A DNA stretch of 64,000 nucleotides, from NCBI RefSeq assembly GCF_036178845.1, contig NZ_CP108070.1:9982001-10046000 (forward strand), written 5' to 3'. The DNA comes from Streptomyces sp. NBC_00271 (GTDB lineage: Bacteria; Actinomycetota; Actinomycetes; Streptomycetales; Streptomycetaceae). Positions 42,894 through 51,102 of the stretch are shown here, piece by piece; within the stretch, counting starts at the first letter, position 1; the number at the start of each line of letters is the position of its first letter. Under the pieces are notes generated by a model that worked only from the letters and a program-made list of their open reading frames with translations, had not been told where the DNA came from and searched no databases. A program made the position numbers and the translations under genes.

Positions 42894-44255
42894 ATGAGTG
42901 CCGCACTCGGCCTGCTGGCCGTGCTCGTCCTGACCGCCGGCACCGGCTATTTCGTCGCCCAGGAGTTCGCGTACGTCGCCGCCGACCGCCTCGCGCTCGC
43001 GCGGGAAGCGGCAGCGGGCGACCGACGGGCCACCCGCGCCCTGAAGGTGCTGGAGCGGCTGTCCTTCATGCTGTCGGGCGCCCAGCTCGGGATCACCGTG
43101 ACCGGTCTGGTCGTCGGCTTCCTCGCCGAGTCGTCCGTGTCCGCCCTGCTCGAGCCCGTCCTCACCGGGATCGGCACCCCGGACGGCGCGGTCAACGGCA
43201 TCTCGGTGGTGCTGGCCTTCGTGTTCGCGACCGTGCTCCAGATGGTGCTGGGCGAACTGGCCCCCAAGAACCTGGCCCTGGCCGTCCCGGAGCGCCTCGC
43301 GAAGGCCCTGGCGGGCTCCACGCTCGCGTATCTGAAGGTCGTCGGCCCGGTCGTACGGCTTTTCGACGGCGCCGCCGACAAGTTGCTGCGCAAGGTCGGC
43401 ATCGAGCCCGTCGAGGAACTCCACCACGGCGCGACCCTCGAGGAACTCGGCCACCTCATCGGCGAGTCGCACGAGCACGGGCAGTTGCCGCGCGAAACCG
43501 CCGAGCTCCTCGACCACGCCCTGGAGTTCTCCGACCGCACCCTCGACGAGGTGATGGTGCCGCGCGCCGACGCCGTCTTCGTCCGCAGGGACGCGACGGC
43601 CACGGAGGCCGTCCAGCTGATCGCCAAGTACGGACACTCGAACTACCCCGTCCTCGGCGACCACCCGGACGACATCACCGCCGTCCTGGGCGTACGCGAG
43701 CTGATGCGGCTGCCCGCCGACCGGCTCACCCGCACGACGGCCGGCGCGCTCGGCCGCGCACCGCTGCTGCTGCCCGACACCCTGCCGCTGCCCGAGGCCG
43801 TGGCACAGATGCGGGCCCACGACGACGAGTTCGCCGTCGTCCTCGACGAGCACGGGGGCGTGGCGGGCGTCGTCACCTACGAGGACATCGCCGAGGAACT
43901 CGTCGGCGACATCGCGGACGAGACCGACACCGTCAAGGAGATCGCGGTCGCCGACGGCGAGGGCTGGCTCGTCGACGCCGGCCGCCGACTGGACGAGGTC
44001 GCCGAGGCGACCGGCATCGACCTGCCCGAGGAGGACGACTACGACACGGTGGCGGGGCTGATCGTCGACCGCCTCGGCCGCTTCCCCGCCATCGCGGACC
44101 GCGTCCACGTCGCACTGTCCGACGGAGGCCGCGTCTCGATCGACGTACAGGCCCTGGACCGCCACGTACCGGAACGGGTCCGCCTGCAACGCCTGCCGGC
44201 GACGGACCGCACGGACCGTGTCCACCGTGCGGACCGTGCGGAGGAGCAGGCATGA
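42894..44255 (+). CDS. CNNM/CBS-domain membrane protein (HlyC/CorC family), first copy
   Basis: A 453-residue protein: an N-terminal CNNM membrane domain (residues 1-190, with GYFVAQEFAYVAADR and SGAQLGITVTGLVVG), paired CBS domains (about 205-340: VMVPRADAVFV, VVLDEHGGVAGVVTYEDI), and a C-terminal CorC/HlyC domain (EEDDYDTVAGLIVDRLGRFP). Homologues export or balance Mg2+ or other divalent cations. Its stop overlaps the start of a second such protein (ATGA), so they are probably made together and may form a heteromer. Confidence 0.93.
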   Translation: MSAALGLLAVLVLTAGTGYFVAQEFAYVAADRLALAREAAAGDRRATRALKVLERLSFMLSGAQLGITVTGLVVGFLAESSVSALLEPVLTGIGTPDGAVNGISVVLAFVFATVLQMVLGELAPKNLALAVPERLAKALAGSTLAYLKVVGPVVRLFDGAADKLLRKVGIEPVEELHHGATLEELGHLIGESHEHGQLPRETAELLDHALEFSDRTLDEVMVPRADAVFVRRDATATEAVQLIAKYGHSNYPVLGDHPDDITAVLGVRELMRLPADRLTRTTAGALGRAPLLLPDTLPLPEAVAQMRAHDDEFAVVLDEHGGVAGVVTYEDIAEELVGDIADETDTVKEIAVADGEGWLVDAGRRLDEVAEATGIDLPEEDDYDTVAGLIVDRLGRFPAIADRVHVALSDGGRVSIDVQALDRHVPERVRLQRLPATDRTDRVHRADRAEEQA

Positions 44256-45271
44256 GTTTCTCGATGGCGCTCTTCGTGACCGTACTGCTGCTGATCGGCA
44301 GCGGGTTCTTCGTGGCCGCCGAGTTCGCGTTGGTCGCCGCCAAGCGGCACCGGCTGGAACGGGCCGCGGCGGCCGGGCAACGCGGTGCCAGGGCCGCGCT
44401 GGCCGGAATGCGCGAGCTGTCACTGATGCTCGCGGGCGCCCAACTGGGCATCACCGTGTGCACGCTGGGCCTGGGCTCGGTGTCCAAGCCCGCGATCTCG
44501 CACGAACTCGACCCGTTGCTCCACAGGGCGGGCCTGCCCAGCGGCCTGAGCTACGGCGTGTCCTTCGCGCTCGCGATGTTCGTCGTCGTCTTCCTGCACA
44601 TGGTGGTCGGCGAGATGGCCCCCAAGTCCTGGGCCATCGCGCACCCCGAGCGTTCCGCCATGCTGCTCACGCCGCCCTTCCGGGCCCTGACCCGGGCGGT
44701 GCGTCCGTTGATCGTGGGGCTGGACAAGGTGAGCAACGCGCTGGTCCGGCTCTGCCGGGTCACTCCGCGCGACGAGCTGGCCTCGGTCCACAACCGCGAG
44801 CAACTCACCCACCTCGTCGAGGAGTCGGAGCGGCTCGGGCTGATCAGCAAGGAGGACTCCGAGCTGATCACCAGCTCCCTGACCGAACCGCAGCACCCGG
44901 TCGGGGACCTCCAGATCCCGGCCGACCGGATCACCTCGGTCCCCGCCGACGCGGCGATCGACGTCGTACTGGGCGTCGCCGGGGACAGCGACCGCACCCG
45001 CCTGCTGGTCCGCGACGGCGTCACGGTCCTCGGCTCGGTGCACGCCCGTGACGCCCTGGTCGCCCGTGCGCAGGGCCGGGCCGCGGTCGCCCGCGACCTG
45101 GCCCGCCCCGTCCCGGAGCTGTCACCGCACGACACGGTCGCCCACGCCGTCGAACAGCTCCGCCTGCACCGCGCCTCCCTTGCCGTCGTACGCGACGACA
45201 TGGGGCGGCTGACCGGCCTGGTCAGCCTGGACGACCTGCTGGCCCGGCTGATGGAGCCGCGCGCGGCGTGA
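44252..45271 (+). CDS. CNNM/CBS-domain membrane protein (HlyC/CorC family), second copy
   Basis: A 339-residue shorter paralogue: CNNM domain (GSGFFVAAEFALVAAKRHR, AGAQLGITVCTLGLG, GEMAPKSWAIAHPER) and two CBS domains (about 210-335). It lacks the C-terminal CorC/HlyC domain of its partner. It overlaps the first copy by 4 bp and ends before a strong hairpin. Pairs of one long and one short CNNM gene are usual in Streptomyces and suggest a hetero-oligomeric transporter. Confidence 0.93.
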   Translation: MSFSMALFVTVLLLIGSGFFVAAEFALVAAKRHRLERAAAAGQRGARAALAGMRELSLMLAGAQLGITVCTLGLGSVSKPAISHELDPLLHRAGLPSGLSYGVSFALAMFVVVFLHMVVGEMAPKSWAIAHPERSAMLLTPPFRALTRAVRPLIVGLDKVSNALVRLCRVTPRDELASVHNREQLTHLVEESERLGLISKEDSELITSSLTEPQHPVGDLQIPADRITSVPADAAIDVVLGVAGDSDRTRLLVRDGVTVLGSVHARDALVARAQGRAAVARDLARPVPELSPHDTVAHAVEQLRLHRASLAVVRDDMGRLTGLVSLDDLLARLMEPRAA

Positions 45272-45279
45272 CACGGCAG

Positions 45280-45345
45280 AGGCCGGGTGCCGTGGCCGTG
45301 GCCGGTCACCTCGATGACCGGCCACGGCGCTCCGGCACCCGGCCT
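45280..45345 (+). terminator. Two-tier hairpin terminator
   Basis: Outer arms 45280-45292 with 45333-45345 (13 bp) and inner arms 45297-45308 with 45315-45326 (12 bp) form a long rod right after the CNNM operon, followed by CCTTTGT. Confidence 0.85.
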
Positions 45346-45364
45346 CCTTTGTCCTGCTCCCGAG

Positions 45365-45419
45365 GACGTTCACGTCCTCGGGCGATGTTCATGTCGTCGG
45401 GAGACGTTCACGTCCTCAG
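45365..45419. repeat. Three 18-19-bp near-direct repeats
   Basis: GACGTTCACGTCCTCGGG (45365-45382) is followed by GATGTTCATGTCGTCGGG and GACGTTCACGTCCTCAG at a 19-bp period. Each unit is itself partly palindromic (GACGttcaCGTC). They lie between the CNNM terminator and the TPR gene's 3' end. Confidence 0.75.
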
Positions 45420-45444
45420 CGGGCGGTCGCACCCGCAAGGGCGC

Positions 45445-45792
45445 TCACACCTGCTCGAAGTCACCCGCGAGCGCGGAGGCGATGCGCAGGTGCGACTCGG
45501 CCTCGTCGTGACGCCCTTGGCGCTGGAGCGTGCGCCCCAGCATCAGCCGGGCGTAGTGCTCCACCGGGTCACGCTCGACGAGCGTGCGCAACTCGGTCTC
45601 AGCGCGGTGCAGTTGGGCCGAGTGGTAGTACGCGCGAGCCAGCAGCAGCCGCGGTCCGGTCTGCTCCGGCACCTCGTCCACAAGGCCACCCAGAACGCGC
45701 GCCGCACCGGCGTAGTCCTTGGCGTCGAAGAACAGCTGCGCCCGCTCCCAGCGCTCCGCGGCCGTCCCCTGGTCGTAGTACTTCGTGTCCAC
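45445..45792 (-). CDS. Tetratricopeptide repeat protein
   Basis: A small 115-residue soluble protein made almost wholly of about three TPR-like helix pairs (residues 15-105: RAQLFFDAKDYAGAARVL, RLLLARAYYHSAQLHRAE, YARLMLGRTLQRQGRHDEAE). It probably mediates a protein-protein contact; the partner is unknown. The Tyr-rich start (MDTKYYDQG) is distinctive of a Streptomyces-conserved family, to my memory. It stands alone, 69 bp downstream of the MarR pair on the same strand. Confidence 0.85.
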   Translation of the reverse strand: MDTKYYDQGTAAERWERAQLFFDAKDYAGAARVLGGLVDEVPEQTGPRLLLARAYYHSAQLHRAETELRTLVERDPVEHYARLMLGRTLQRQGRHDEAESHLRIASALAGDFEQV

Positions 45793-45861
45793 TGCTGACC
45801 TCCTTCGAGTGCCAGAACCTCACCTGATGGTTGAATATTCCACCACCTCGGCCCGTGGGTG

Positions 45862-46302
45862 TCATCCGCCGGCCAGCTCCGCGTTGGCCCGCTCCGTCAC
45901 CAGGGTCAGCACGCGCCCTACCGTCGCCAGGTCCTCGGCCGGGATGCCCGCGTACAGCCGGGCCGCGATCTCGTTCCCGGCCGTGCGGATCTCCTCGAAC
46001 ACCTCACGGCCGTGCTCGGTGAGCGACACCAGCGAGGTGTCCGTCTCCGCCAGCAGCTTGAGGGCCGTCATCTCCGTGACGGTCTCCTCGGCCACCGACT
46101 CCTCGATCTTCAGCGTCCCGGTCAGCCGCGCCACGAGCCGGTCGCGCTCGACGGTGCCGCCCTGGTCCGAGACGGCCCGCAGGGCCACCGACTGGTTGAA
46201 GCTGCTTCCGATGCGCGCCAGCGCGGTTTCCAGGGCCGCGCGGCTCGCGTAGTGGGCCAGTCCGACGACCTGGCCGCCGACCGGGGGAGTGGGAATGCTC
46301 AT
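45862..46302 (-). CDS. MarR-like winged-helix protein
   Basis: A 146-residue protein with a MarR-type layout: an N-terminal dimer helix, a winged helix around residues 45-105 (GGTVERDRLVARLTGTLKI, EETVTEMTALKLLAE, VSLTEHGREVFEEI), and a C-terminal helix pair. The recognition helix is divergent from normal MarR proteins, so DNA binding is not certain. Its ATG overlaps the stop of a second MarR gene (ATGA), pointing to coupled synthesis and perhaps a heterodimer. Confidence 0.75.
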   Translation of the reverse strand: MSIPTPPVGGQVVGLAHYASRAALETALARIGSSFNQSVALRAVSDQGGTVERDRLVARLTGTLKIEESVAEETVTEMTALKLLAETDTSLVSLTEHGREVFEEIRTAGNEIAARLYAGIPAEDLATVGRVLTLVTERANAELAGG

Positions 46303-46835
46303 GACTGCTCCTCGTCAGGATGTGAATCGAGATGTGTGTCGAGAGATGCATCGGTCGGTGCATCGACCGGTGCGTCGATCGGTGCATCGAGCGGTACGTC
46401 GAGCAGGGTCGCCAGCTCACGGCTGAACGCCTTCGTGCGCTCGCCGCCGAGCCCGCCGAGCGGTTCGAGGAGCTGCTCCAGCAGCCCCTGGACCACCCCT
46501 ATCGCGCGCCGTGCGACCACGCGTCCGTCCTCCGTGAGCGACAGTCGGATCGCACGTGGATCGGCGGGATCCCGCGTCCGGTCGACGACACCGGCCGCCT
46601 CCAGAGCGCGGGCCAGCTTCGAGACGTAGAGCGGTTCGAGTCCGGTGTGATCGGCGAGCTGACGCTGGCTCGGCCGCTGCCCGGCCCTGTGCATCCCGTA
46701 CAGCGACGCGACCAGCGAGTACTGGGCGTGGGTCAGACCCAGTGGCGCGACCGCCCGATCGACGGCCACGCGCCACTTCGTGGACAGGCGCCAGACGAGA
46801 AAGCCGGGGGTCGCGTGCTCGGATGTCGAACTCAT
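46299..46835 (-). CDS. MarR-family transcriptional regulator with Asp/Pro repeat tail
   Basis: About 178 residues. The canonical MarR fold is clear: LGLTHAQYSLVASLYG, QRPSQRQLADHTGLEPLYVSKLARALEAAG, RTRDPADPRAIRLSLTEDGR. After the domain comes a tail of repeated D-A-P-x units encoded by degenerate 12-bp DNA repeats (about 46340-46400). ATG 46835 is chosen over ATG 46847; neither has a strong ribosome site. Two 12-bp direct repeats lie 14-40 bp before the start, fitting autorepression. Confidence 0.88.
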   Translation of the reverse strand: MSSTSEHATPGFLVWRLSTKWRVAVDRAVAPLGLTHAQYSLVASLYGMHRAGQRPSQRQLADHTGLEPLYVSKLARALEAAGVVDRTRDPADPRAIRLSLTEDGRVVARRAIGVVQGLLEQLLEPLGGLGGERTKAFSRELATLLDVPLDAPIDAPVDAPTDASLDTHLDSHPDEEQS

Positions 46836-46848
46836 GAGAAAAACCATA

Positions 46849-46875
46849 CATGGCTACTATGTCCATGGCTACTAT
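46849..46875. promoter_or_regulatory. Direct-repeat operator candidate for the MarR operon
   Basis: CATGGCTACTAT occurs at 46849-46860 and again at 46864-46875 (15-bp period), in an AT-rich island just upstream of the MarR start. The site should overlap the promoter; the reading on the minus strand is ATAGTAGCCATG. Confidence 0.6.
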
Positions 46876-46996
46876 TTTCCGCTGTCCCCGACCAACGCCC
46901 TACCGACCTCCGCCCGTAGCCCTAGGACCGCACCGACTCCGGCCCAAGTACCCCCGTCCGGGGGAGTCCGAGGGAGCCCGGGGGAGGGAGGACGGC

Positions 46997-47033
46997 CTGA
47001 CGGACGGTCCCCGACGGGGCTAGGTTGTGGCTC
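46997..47033 (+). promoter_or_regulatory. Probable promoter of a leaderless pirin transcript
   Basis: CTGACG (46997-47002) and TAGGTT (47021-47026) are spaced 18 bp, close to the vegetative sigma consensus. The pirin ATG lies 7 bp past the -10 box with no ribosome site, so the mRNA probably begins at or near the start codon. Confidence 0.6.
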
Positions 47034-47999
47034 ATGAGCAATCTTGATCGCGAGGCAGTTCCCGCGCTGTGCGGTGGCCGCGGGTTCGTGGTGGCCGAGC
47101 CGGTGCGTGAACTCCTCAGTCCCCGTCGGGTCAAGCTCGGCGAGTCCACCGAAGTCCGCCGCCTACTGCCCAACTTGGGCCGCCGCATGATCGGCGCGTG
47201 GTGCTTCGTCGATCACTACGGGCCCGACGACATCTCCGACGAGCCCGGTATGCAGGTCCCGCCGCACCCGCACATGGGACTCCAGACCGTCAGCTGGCTC
47301 CACGAGGGCGAGGTGCTGCACCGCGACTCCACGGGCAGCCTGCAGACGATCCGCCCGCGCGAACTGGGCCTCATGACGTCCGGAAGGGCCATCAGCCACT
47401 CCGAGGAGAGCCCCAAGTCGCACGCCCGCTTCCTGCACGGCGCGCAACTGTGGGTCGCCCTCCCTGACAGCCACCGCCACACCGACCCGCACTTCGAGCA
47501 CCACGCCGAGCTGCCGCTCGTCACGGCCGCCGGCCTCAAGGCCACGCTCGTCCTGGGCACCGTCGACGGCACGACCTCGCCGGGCACGACGTACACCCCG
47601 ATCGTCGGCGCCGACCTGTCCCTCGCGAGCGGCACCGACGTACGACTGCCGCTGGAGCCCGACTTCGAGTACGCCGTCCTGTCCATGTCCGGCGAGGCGC
47701 ACGTCGACGGGGTACCGGTGCTCCCGGGCTCCATGCTCTACCTCGGCTGCGGTCGCACCGAACTGCCCCTGCGCGCGGAGTCGGACGCGTCCCTCATGCT
47801 CCTGGGCGGCGAGCCGTTCGAGGAGGAGTTGGTCATGTGGTGGAACTTCATCGGACGGTCCACCGAGGACATCGCGGAGGCCCGTTCGGACTGGATGACG
47901 GGCTCCCGCTTCGGTGAGGTGGTGGGGTACGACGGGGCCCCACTGCGCGCTCCCGAACTCCCGCCTGTACCACTGAAACCGCGCGGAAGGGTGCGCTGA
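47034..47999 (+). CDS. Pirin family protein
   Basis: A 321-residue bicupin. The N-terminal cupin has the pirin signature and metal ligands (GAWCFVDHYGPDD, PPHPHMGLQTVSWLHEGEVLHRDS) and ends with GRAISHSEES. The second cupin spans about residues 180-290. Pirins bind Fe or other metals; known activities include quercetinase and a regulatory role at pyruvate dehydrogenase. The start at ATG 47034 fits a leaderless promoter. It is divergent from the MarR pair (about 200 bp), which could regulate it. Confidence 0.93.
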   Translation: MSNLDREAVPALCGGRGFVVAEPVRELLSPRRVKLGESTEVRRLLPNLGRRMIGAWCFVDHYGPDDISDEPGMQVPPHPHMGLQTVSWLHEGEVLHRDSTGSLQTIRPRELGLMTSGRAISHSEESPKSHARFLHGAQLWVALPDSHRHTDPHFEHHAELPLVTAAGLKATLVLGTVDGTTSPGTTYTPIVGADLSLASGTDVRLPLEPDFEYAVLSMSGEAHVDGVPVLPGSMLYLGCGRTELPLRAESDASLMLLGGEPFEEELVMWWNFIGRSTEDIAEARSDWMTGSRFGEVVGYDGAPLRAPELPPVPLKPRGRVR

Positions 48000-48484
48000 A
48001 CTGGGGTCCCAGCTCTAGTGCAGGCCTCTCGCGGGACGCGTCTGTCCCCGCTCGACACCCCGCTTTCCCGAGGGGCCGATCGCTCCTGCGAAGTCCATCG
48101 ACGGACAACGCTGCGTTCCTGTGTCTGACCATCTGTAGGCGGGTTTAGTCAGCCTGATGCTGTCCCAATGCTGACTTTCCTGACGGGGCGTCAATGTCAT
48201 TGCGTTGGTGTCGCAGCTGTTGGAGCGCCCGCCCCGGAGCTGCCGCTCGCGTGTGGGCCAGGCCGATGCTGACTTCGGTGACTTGTGCTGGGGCAAGGCG
48301 CCCCCAAGTGCCTGGGCGACGAAGGGGAGGAGAAGTCCGTGACGAGGGGGCTTTTGTGGGAATCCTCCAATGCCCCCGGCATGCCGCTGCTGCCGTACTC
48401 ACCCCCTTGGGCGGACCGCTATGGGGAGGGTGTGGCTGCAGCGAGGGGTCTCGGAAGCGGCTTGTCGGCAAGCCAGGCTCCGCT
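48000..48484. other. Spacer of about 485 bp without a convincing gene
   Basis: Short frames exist on both strands, but none has a domain I recognise or a good ribosome site. It is the left flank of an IS5-family element and marks the change from core-like genes to accessory DNA. Confidence 0.4.
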
Positions 48485-48487
48485 TTA

Positions 48488-49581
48488 AAGAGCGTTTTGT
48501 CCTGCCGAGGTTGTTTGGTTCGAGGTTCAGGTGTCGCGCCAGTTCAGGGTGGATTCGCTGGTGAGTCTGCGGCTTATGAGGTCGATCATCGCGACGTGGA
48601 TTATGGCTTCGGAGCGGTGGGGGTGGGATTCGTAGTCGCGGGCGAGTCGGCGGTGATGCATGAGCCAGCCGAAGGTCCGCTCGACGACCCAGCGTCGCGG
48701 GATCACCTTGAATCCTTTGACGCCGGGGTCGCGTTGGACGACTTCGACGTCGATGCCGAGGCGGGCGCCGTGGTCGATGGCTTTGGTGCGATAGCCGGTG
48801 TCGGCCCATGCTTTGGTCACGCGTGGGTTCGTGGCGGCGATGTGGGACATCAGGTGTATGCCGCCGGCGTTGTCGGAGACGCTCGCTGCGGTGACCCAGA
48901 CAGCCAGGAGCAGGCCGAGGGTGTCGACCCCGATATGGCGCTTGCGGCCTGCGATTTTCTTGCCGCGTCGATGCCCTGGCTGGTCGCGGGCACGTTCGCG
49001 GAGGTCTTCACGCTCTGCGCGTCCAGCACGCAGGCGGTTGGCTCGCTGTCGCGGCCTTCGGCTTCCCGGACCAGGCGCCGCAGGAGGCCGTTGAGTTGGT
49101 CGAAGATGCCGCCTTTTTGCCAGGCGGCGAAGTAGCCGTAGACCGTTTCCCATGGCGGGAAGTCGTGGGGCAGGTAACGCCAGGCAATGCCGGTGCGGTC
49201 GACGTAGAGGATGGCGTCCATGAGGCGGCGCAGGTCATGCTCGGGCGGGCGACCGATGTCGACACCCTTGCCTCTGCGCTCGGCCCGCCAGGTGGTGAGC
49301 GTGGGCTCGATCAGTTCCCAGCGCGCGTCGGAGAGGTCGCTGGGATACGGGCGGTGTCGCGTCATGTTTCGGTAGTACCGTCGAGCAGGCCGCCTCCCCA
49401 GGGCGCAAACGAGGTCAACCGGGGGCGCGTTGGGATCAGACAGGAGCAAACGCAACGATACGGGTCGCCGAACGACGACACGAATCCCTTGCCCCGCATT
49501 AGGCACGTCTGCCCCGAGAGCCCCATACCGGCTCGGTCTGCGAATCGCCACCAAACAACCTCAGCGGGACAAAACGCTCTT
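48488..49581 (-). mobile_element. IS5-family insertion sequence (IS427/IS1031-like), about 1094 bp
   Basis: Terminal inverted repeats of about 32 bp face each other at 48488-48519 and 49550-49581 (AAGAGCGTTTTGTCC outermost, two mismatches). The trinucleotide TTA flanks both sides (48485-48487 and 49582-49584), a likely target duplication of the TNA type used by these groups. One transposase in two frames fills the inside. No neighbouring gene is visibly split by the insertion. Confidence 0.88.
48527..49365 (-). CDS. IS5-family transposase in two overlapping frames
   Basis: The first frame starts at ATG 49365 (MTRHRPYPSDLSDARW) and holds the N-terminal domain and the first catalytic Asp (CVLDAQSVKTS). 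The second carries GRKRHIGVDTLGLLL, the second Asp (AWADTGYR) and the Glu (VVERTFGWL), and ends at 48527. They join by a -1 step at an A-run (48955-48958), giving about 280 residues with a complete DDE triad. IS427-type elements are known to use programmed frameshifting, so this may be functional; a one-base deletion would look the same. Confidence 0.8.
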
Positions 49582-49755
49582 TTAGTCCTATGAATAAGTC
49601 GCTCGAACAAGTCGGACGTCGATACGGATGTCGTGGCGGCGTGGCCGCTGAGGTCCGGTTCCTGGCCGTGCGGGTCAGTTCACGATGAACGGCGGGTGAA
49701 TACGTTTTCCTCCAAGACCCGCCCCGTGAAGCGGGATGAACGAGGAGGCAGACCC

Positions 49756-51102
49756 GTGAAGGAAAGCCAGTTGGAGACGTGTGTGATCGGGGCGGGACCT
49801 GCCGGGCTGGCGGTCGCCAGGGCTCTGGCGGAGCGGAATCTGCCGTACACGCACCTTGAGCGGAACACAGGCCCCGGCGGTATCTGGGACATCGACAATC
49901 CCGGCAGCCCGATGTACGAATCGGCCCACTTCATCTCCAGCAGGACCCTGTCGGGGTTCGGCGGTTTCCCGATGCCCGACCACTTCGCGGACTACCCGCC
50001 GCACCGGCAGATCCTGACGTATCTGACGTCCTTCGCCGACGCGTACGGGCTGACGGAGCGCATCGAGTTCGGCGTCGAGGCAGAAAGTGTCGAGAAGAAC
50101 GCGGACGGCACCTGGACGGTCACCCGGTCCGACGGCCGGGAAAGCGTGCACGGGCAGGTCGTGGTGTGTACGGGCTCGCAGTGGCACCCCAACATCCCCG
50201 AACTGCCGGGGGAGTTCAGCGGAGAGATCCGGCACACCGCCGGCTATCGCAGCGCGGAGGAGCTGCGGGGCAAGCGGGTCCTGGTCGTGGGGGCGGGGAA
50301 CTCCGGGTGCGACATCGCGTGCGATGCGGCCCGGGCCGCGGACCACGCGGTGATCAGCATGCGGCGCGGATACTGGTTCATCCCCAAGCACCTGTTCGGC
50401 CGACCCGTGGACACGATCGCCGCCGGTGGCCCGAAGTTGCCGATGTGGCTGGAGCAGCGGGTCTTCGGTGCCCTCCTGCGGATCATCAACGGTGACCCGA
50501 CGCGCCTCGGCCTGCAGAAGCCGGACCACAAGCTGTTCGAGACCCACCCGGCCATCAACTCGATGCTGATCCACCACCTTCAGCACGGCGACATCACCGC
50601 CAGGCCCGGGATCGCCCGCACGGCGGGCAGAACCGTGCACTTCACCGACGGCACGAGCGACGACTTCGATCTCATCCTGCTGGCCACGGGCTACGTCCAC
50701 AAAGTGCCGGTCGCACAGAAGTACTTCGGCGACGAGCAGCACCCGGACCTGTACCTGTCGTCGTTCTCCCGCGAGCACCAGGGCCTGTTCGGCATCGGCT
50801 TCGTCGAGACCAACTCCGGCGCGTACCAGCTCTTCGACACCCAGGCACAGCTGATCGCCGGGTACCTCCGCGACGCCCGGCACCGGCTGCCGAACGCGGA
50901 GCGGTTCGCCCGCATGATCCGCGCCGACCGTCCGGACCTGTCCGGCGGCATCAAGTTCGTCGACTCGCCCCGCCACACCGGCTATGTCGACAGCGGGGCT
51001 TTCGTGAAGTACCTGGGCAAGGTCGCGGGCGGGATGGGCTGGCGCACCGAGGGCCAGCCGCCGCCGGTACGGTCCCTGCGGCGCGTGGAGGCGGCGGCGT
51101 GA
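49756..51102 (+). CDS. Flavin-containing monooxygenase
   Basis: A 448-residue class B flavoprotein monooxygenase. Two dinucleotide motifs (CVIGAGPAGLAVARAL for FAD; VLVVGAGNSGCDIACDAA for NADPH) flank the family fingerprint F-x-G-x3-H-x3-Y (FSGEIRHTAGY). ATGY follows in LLATGYVHK. It starts at GTG 49756 behind GAGGAGG. It oxidises soft nucleophiles or ketones; the substrate is unknown. It heads a three-gene operon with SDR and aldehyde dehydrogenase genes by 4-bp overlaps. MymA of Mycobacterium is the closest analogue by context. Confidence 0.9.
   Translation: MKESQLETCVIGAGPAGLAVARALAERNLPYTHLERNTGPGGIWDIDNPGSPMYESAHFISSRTLSGFGGFPMPDHFADYPPHRQILTYLTSFADAYGLTERIEFGVEAESVEKNADGTWTVTRSDGRESVHGQVVVCTGSQWHPNIPELPGEFSGEIRHTAGYRSAEELRGKRVLVVGAGNSGCDIACDAARAADHAVISMRRGYWFIPKHLFGRPVDTIAAGGPKLPMWLEQRVFGALLRIINGDPTRLGLQKPDHKLFETHPAINSMLIHHLQHGDITARPGIARTAGRTVHFTDGTSDDFDLILLATGYVHKVPVAQKYFGDEQHPDLYLSSFSREHQGLFGIGFVETNSGAYQLFDTQAQLIAGYLRDARHRLPNAERFARMIRADRPDLSGGIKFVDSPRHTGYVDSGAFVKYLGKVAGGMGWRTEGQPPPVRSLRRVEAAA

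Noticed and set aside
48000..48484. A gene disrupted by the first IS5 element
   Set aside because: Joining the flanks across the TTA duplication gives no continuous recognisable protein.
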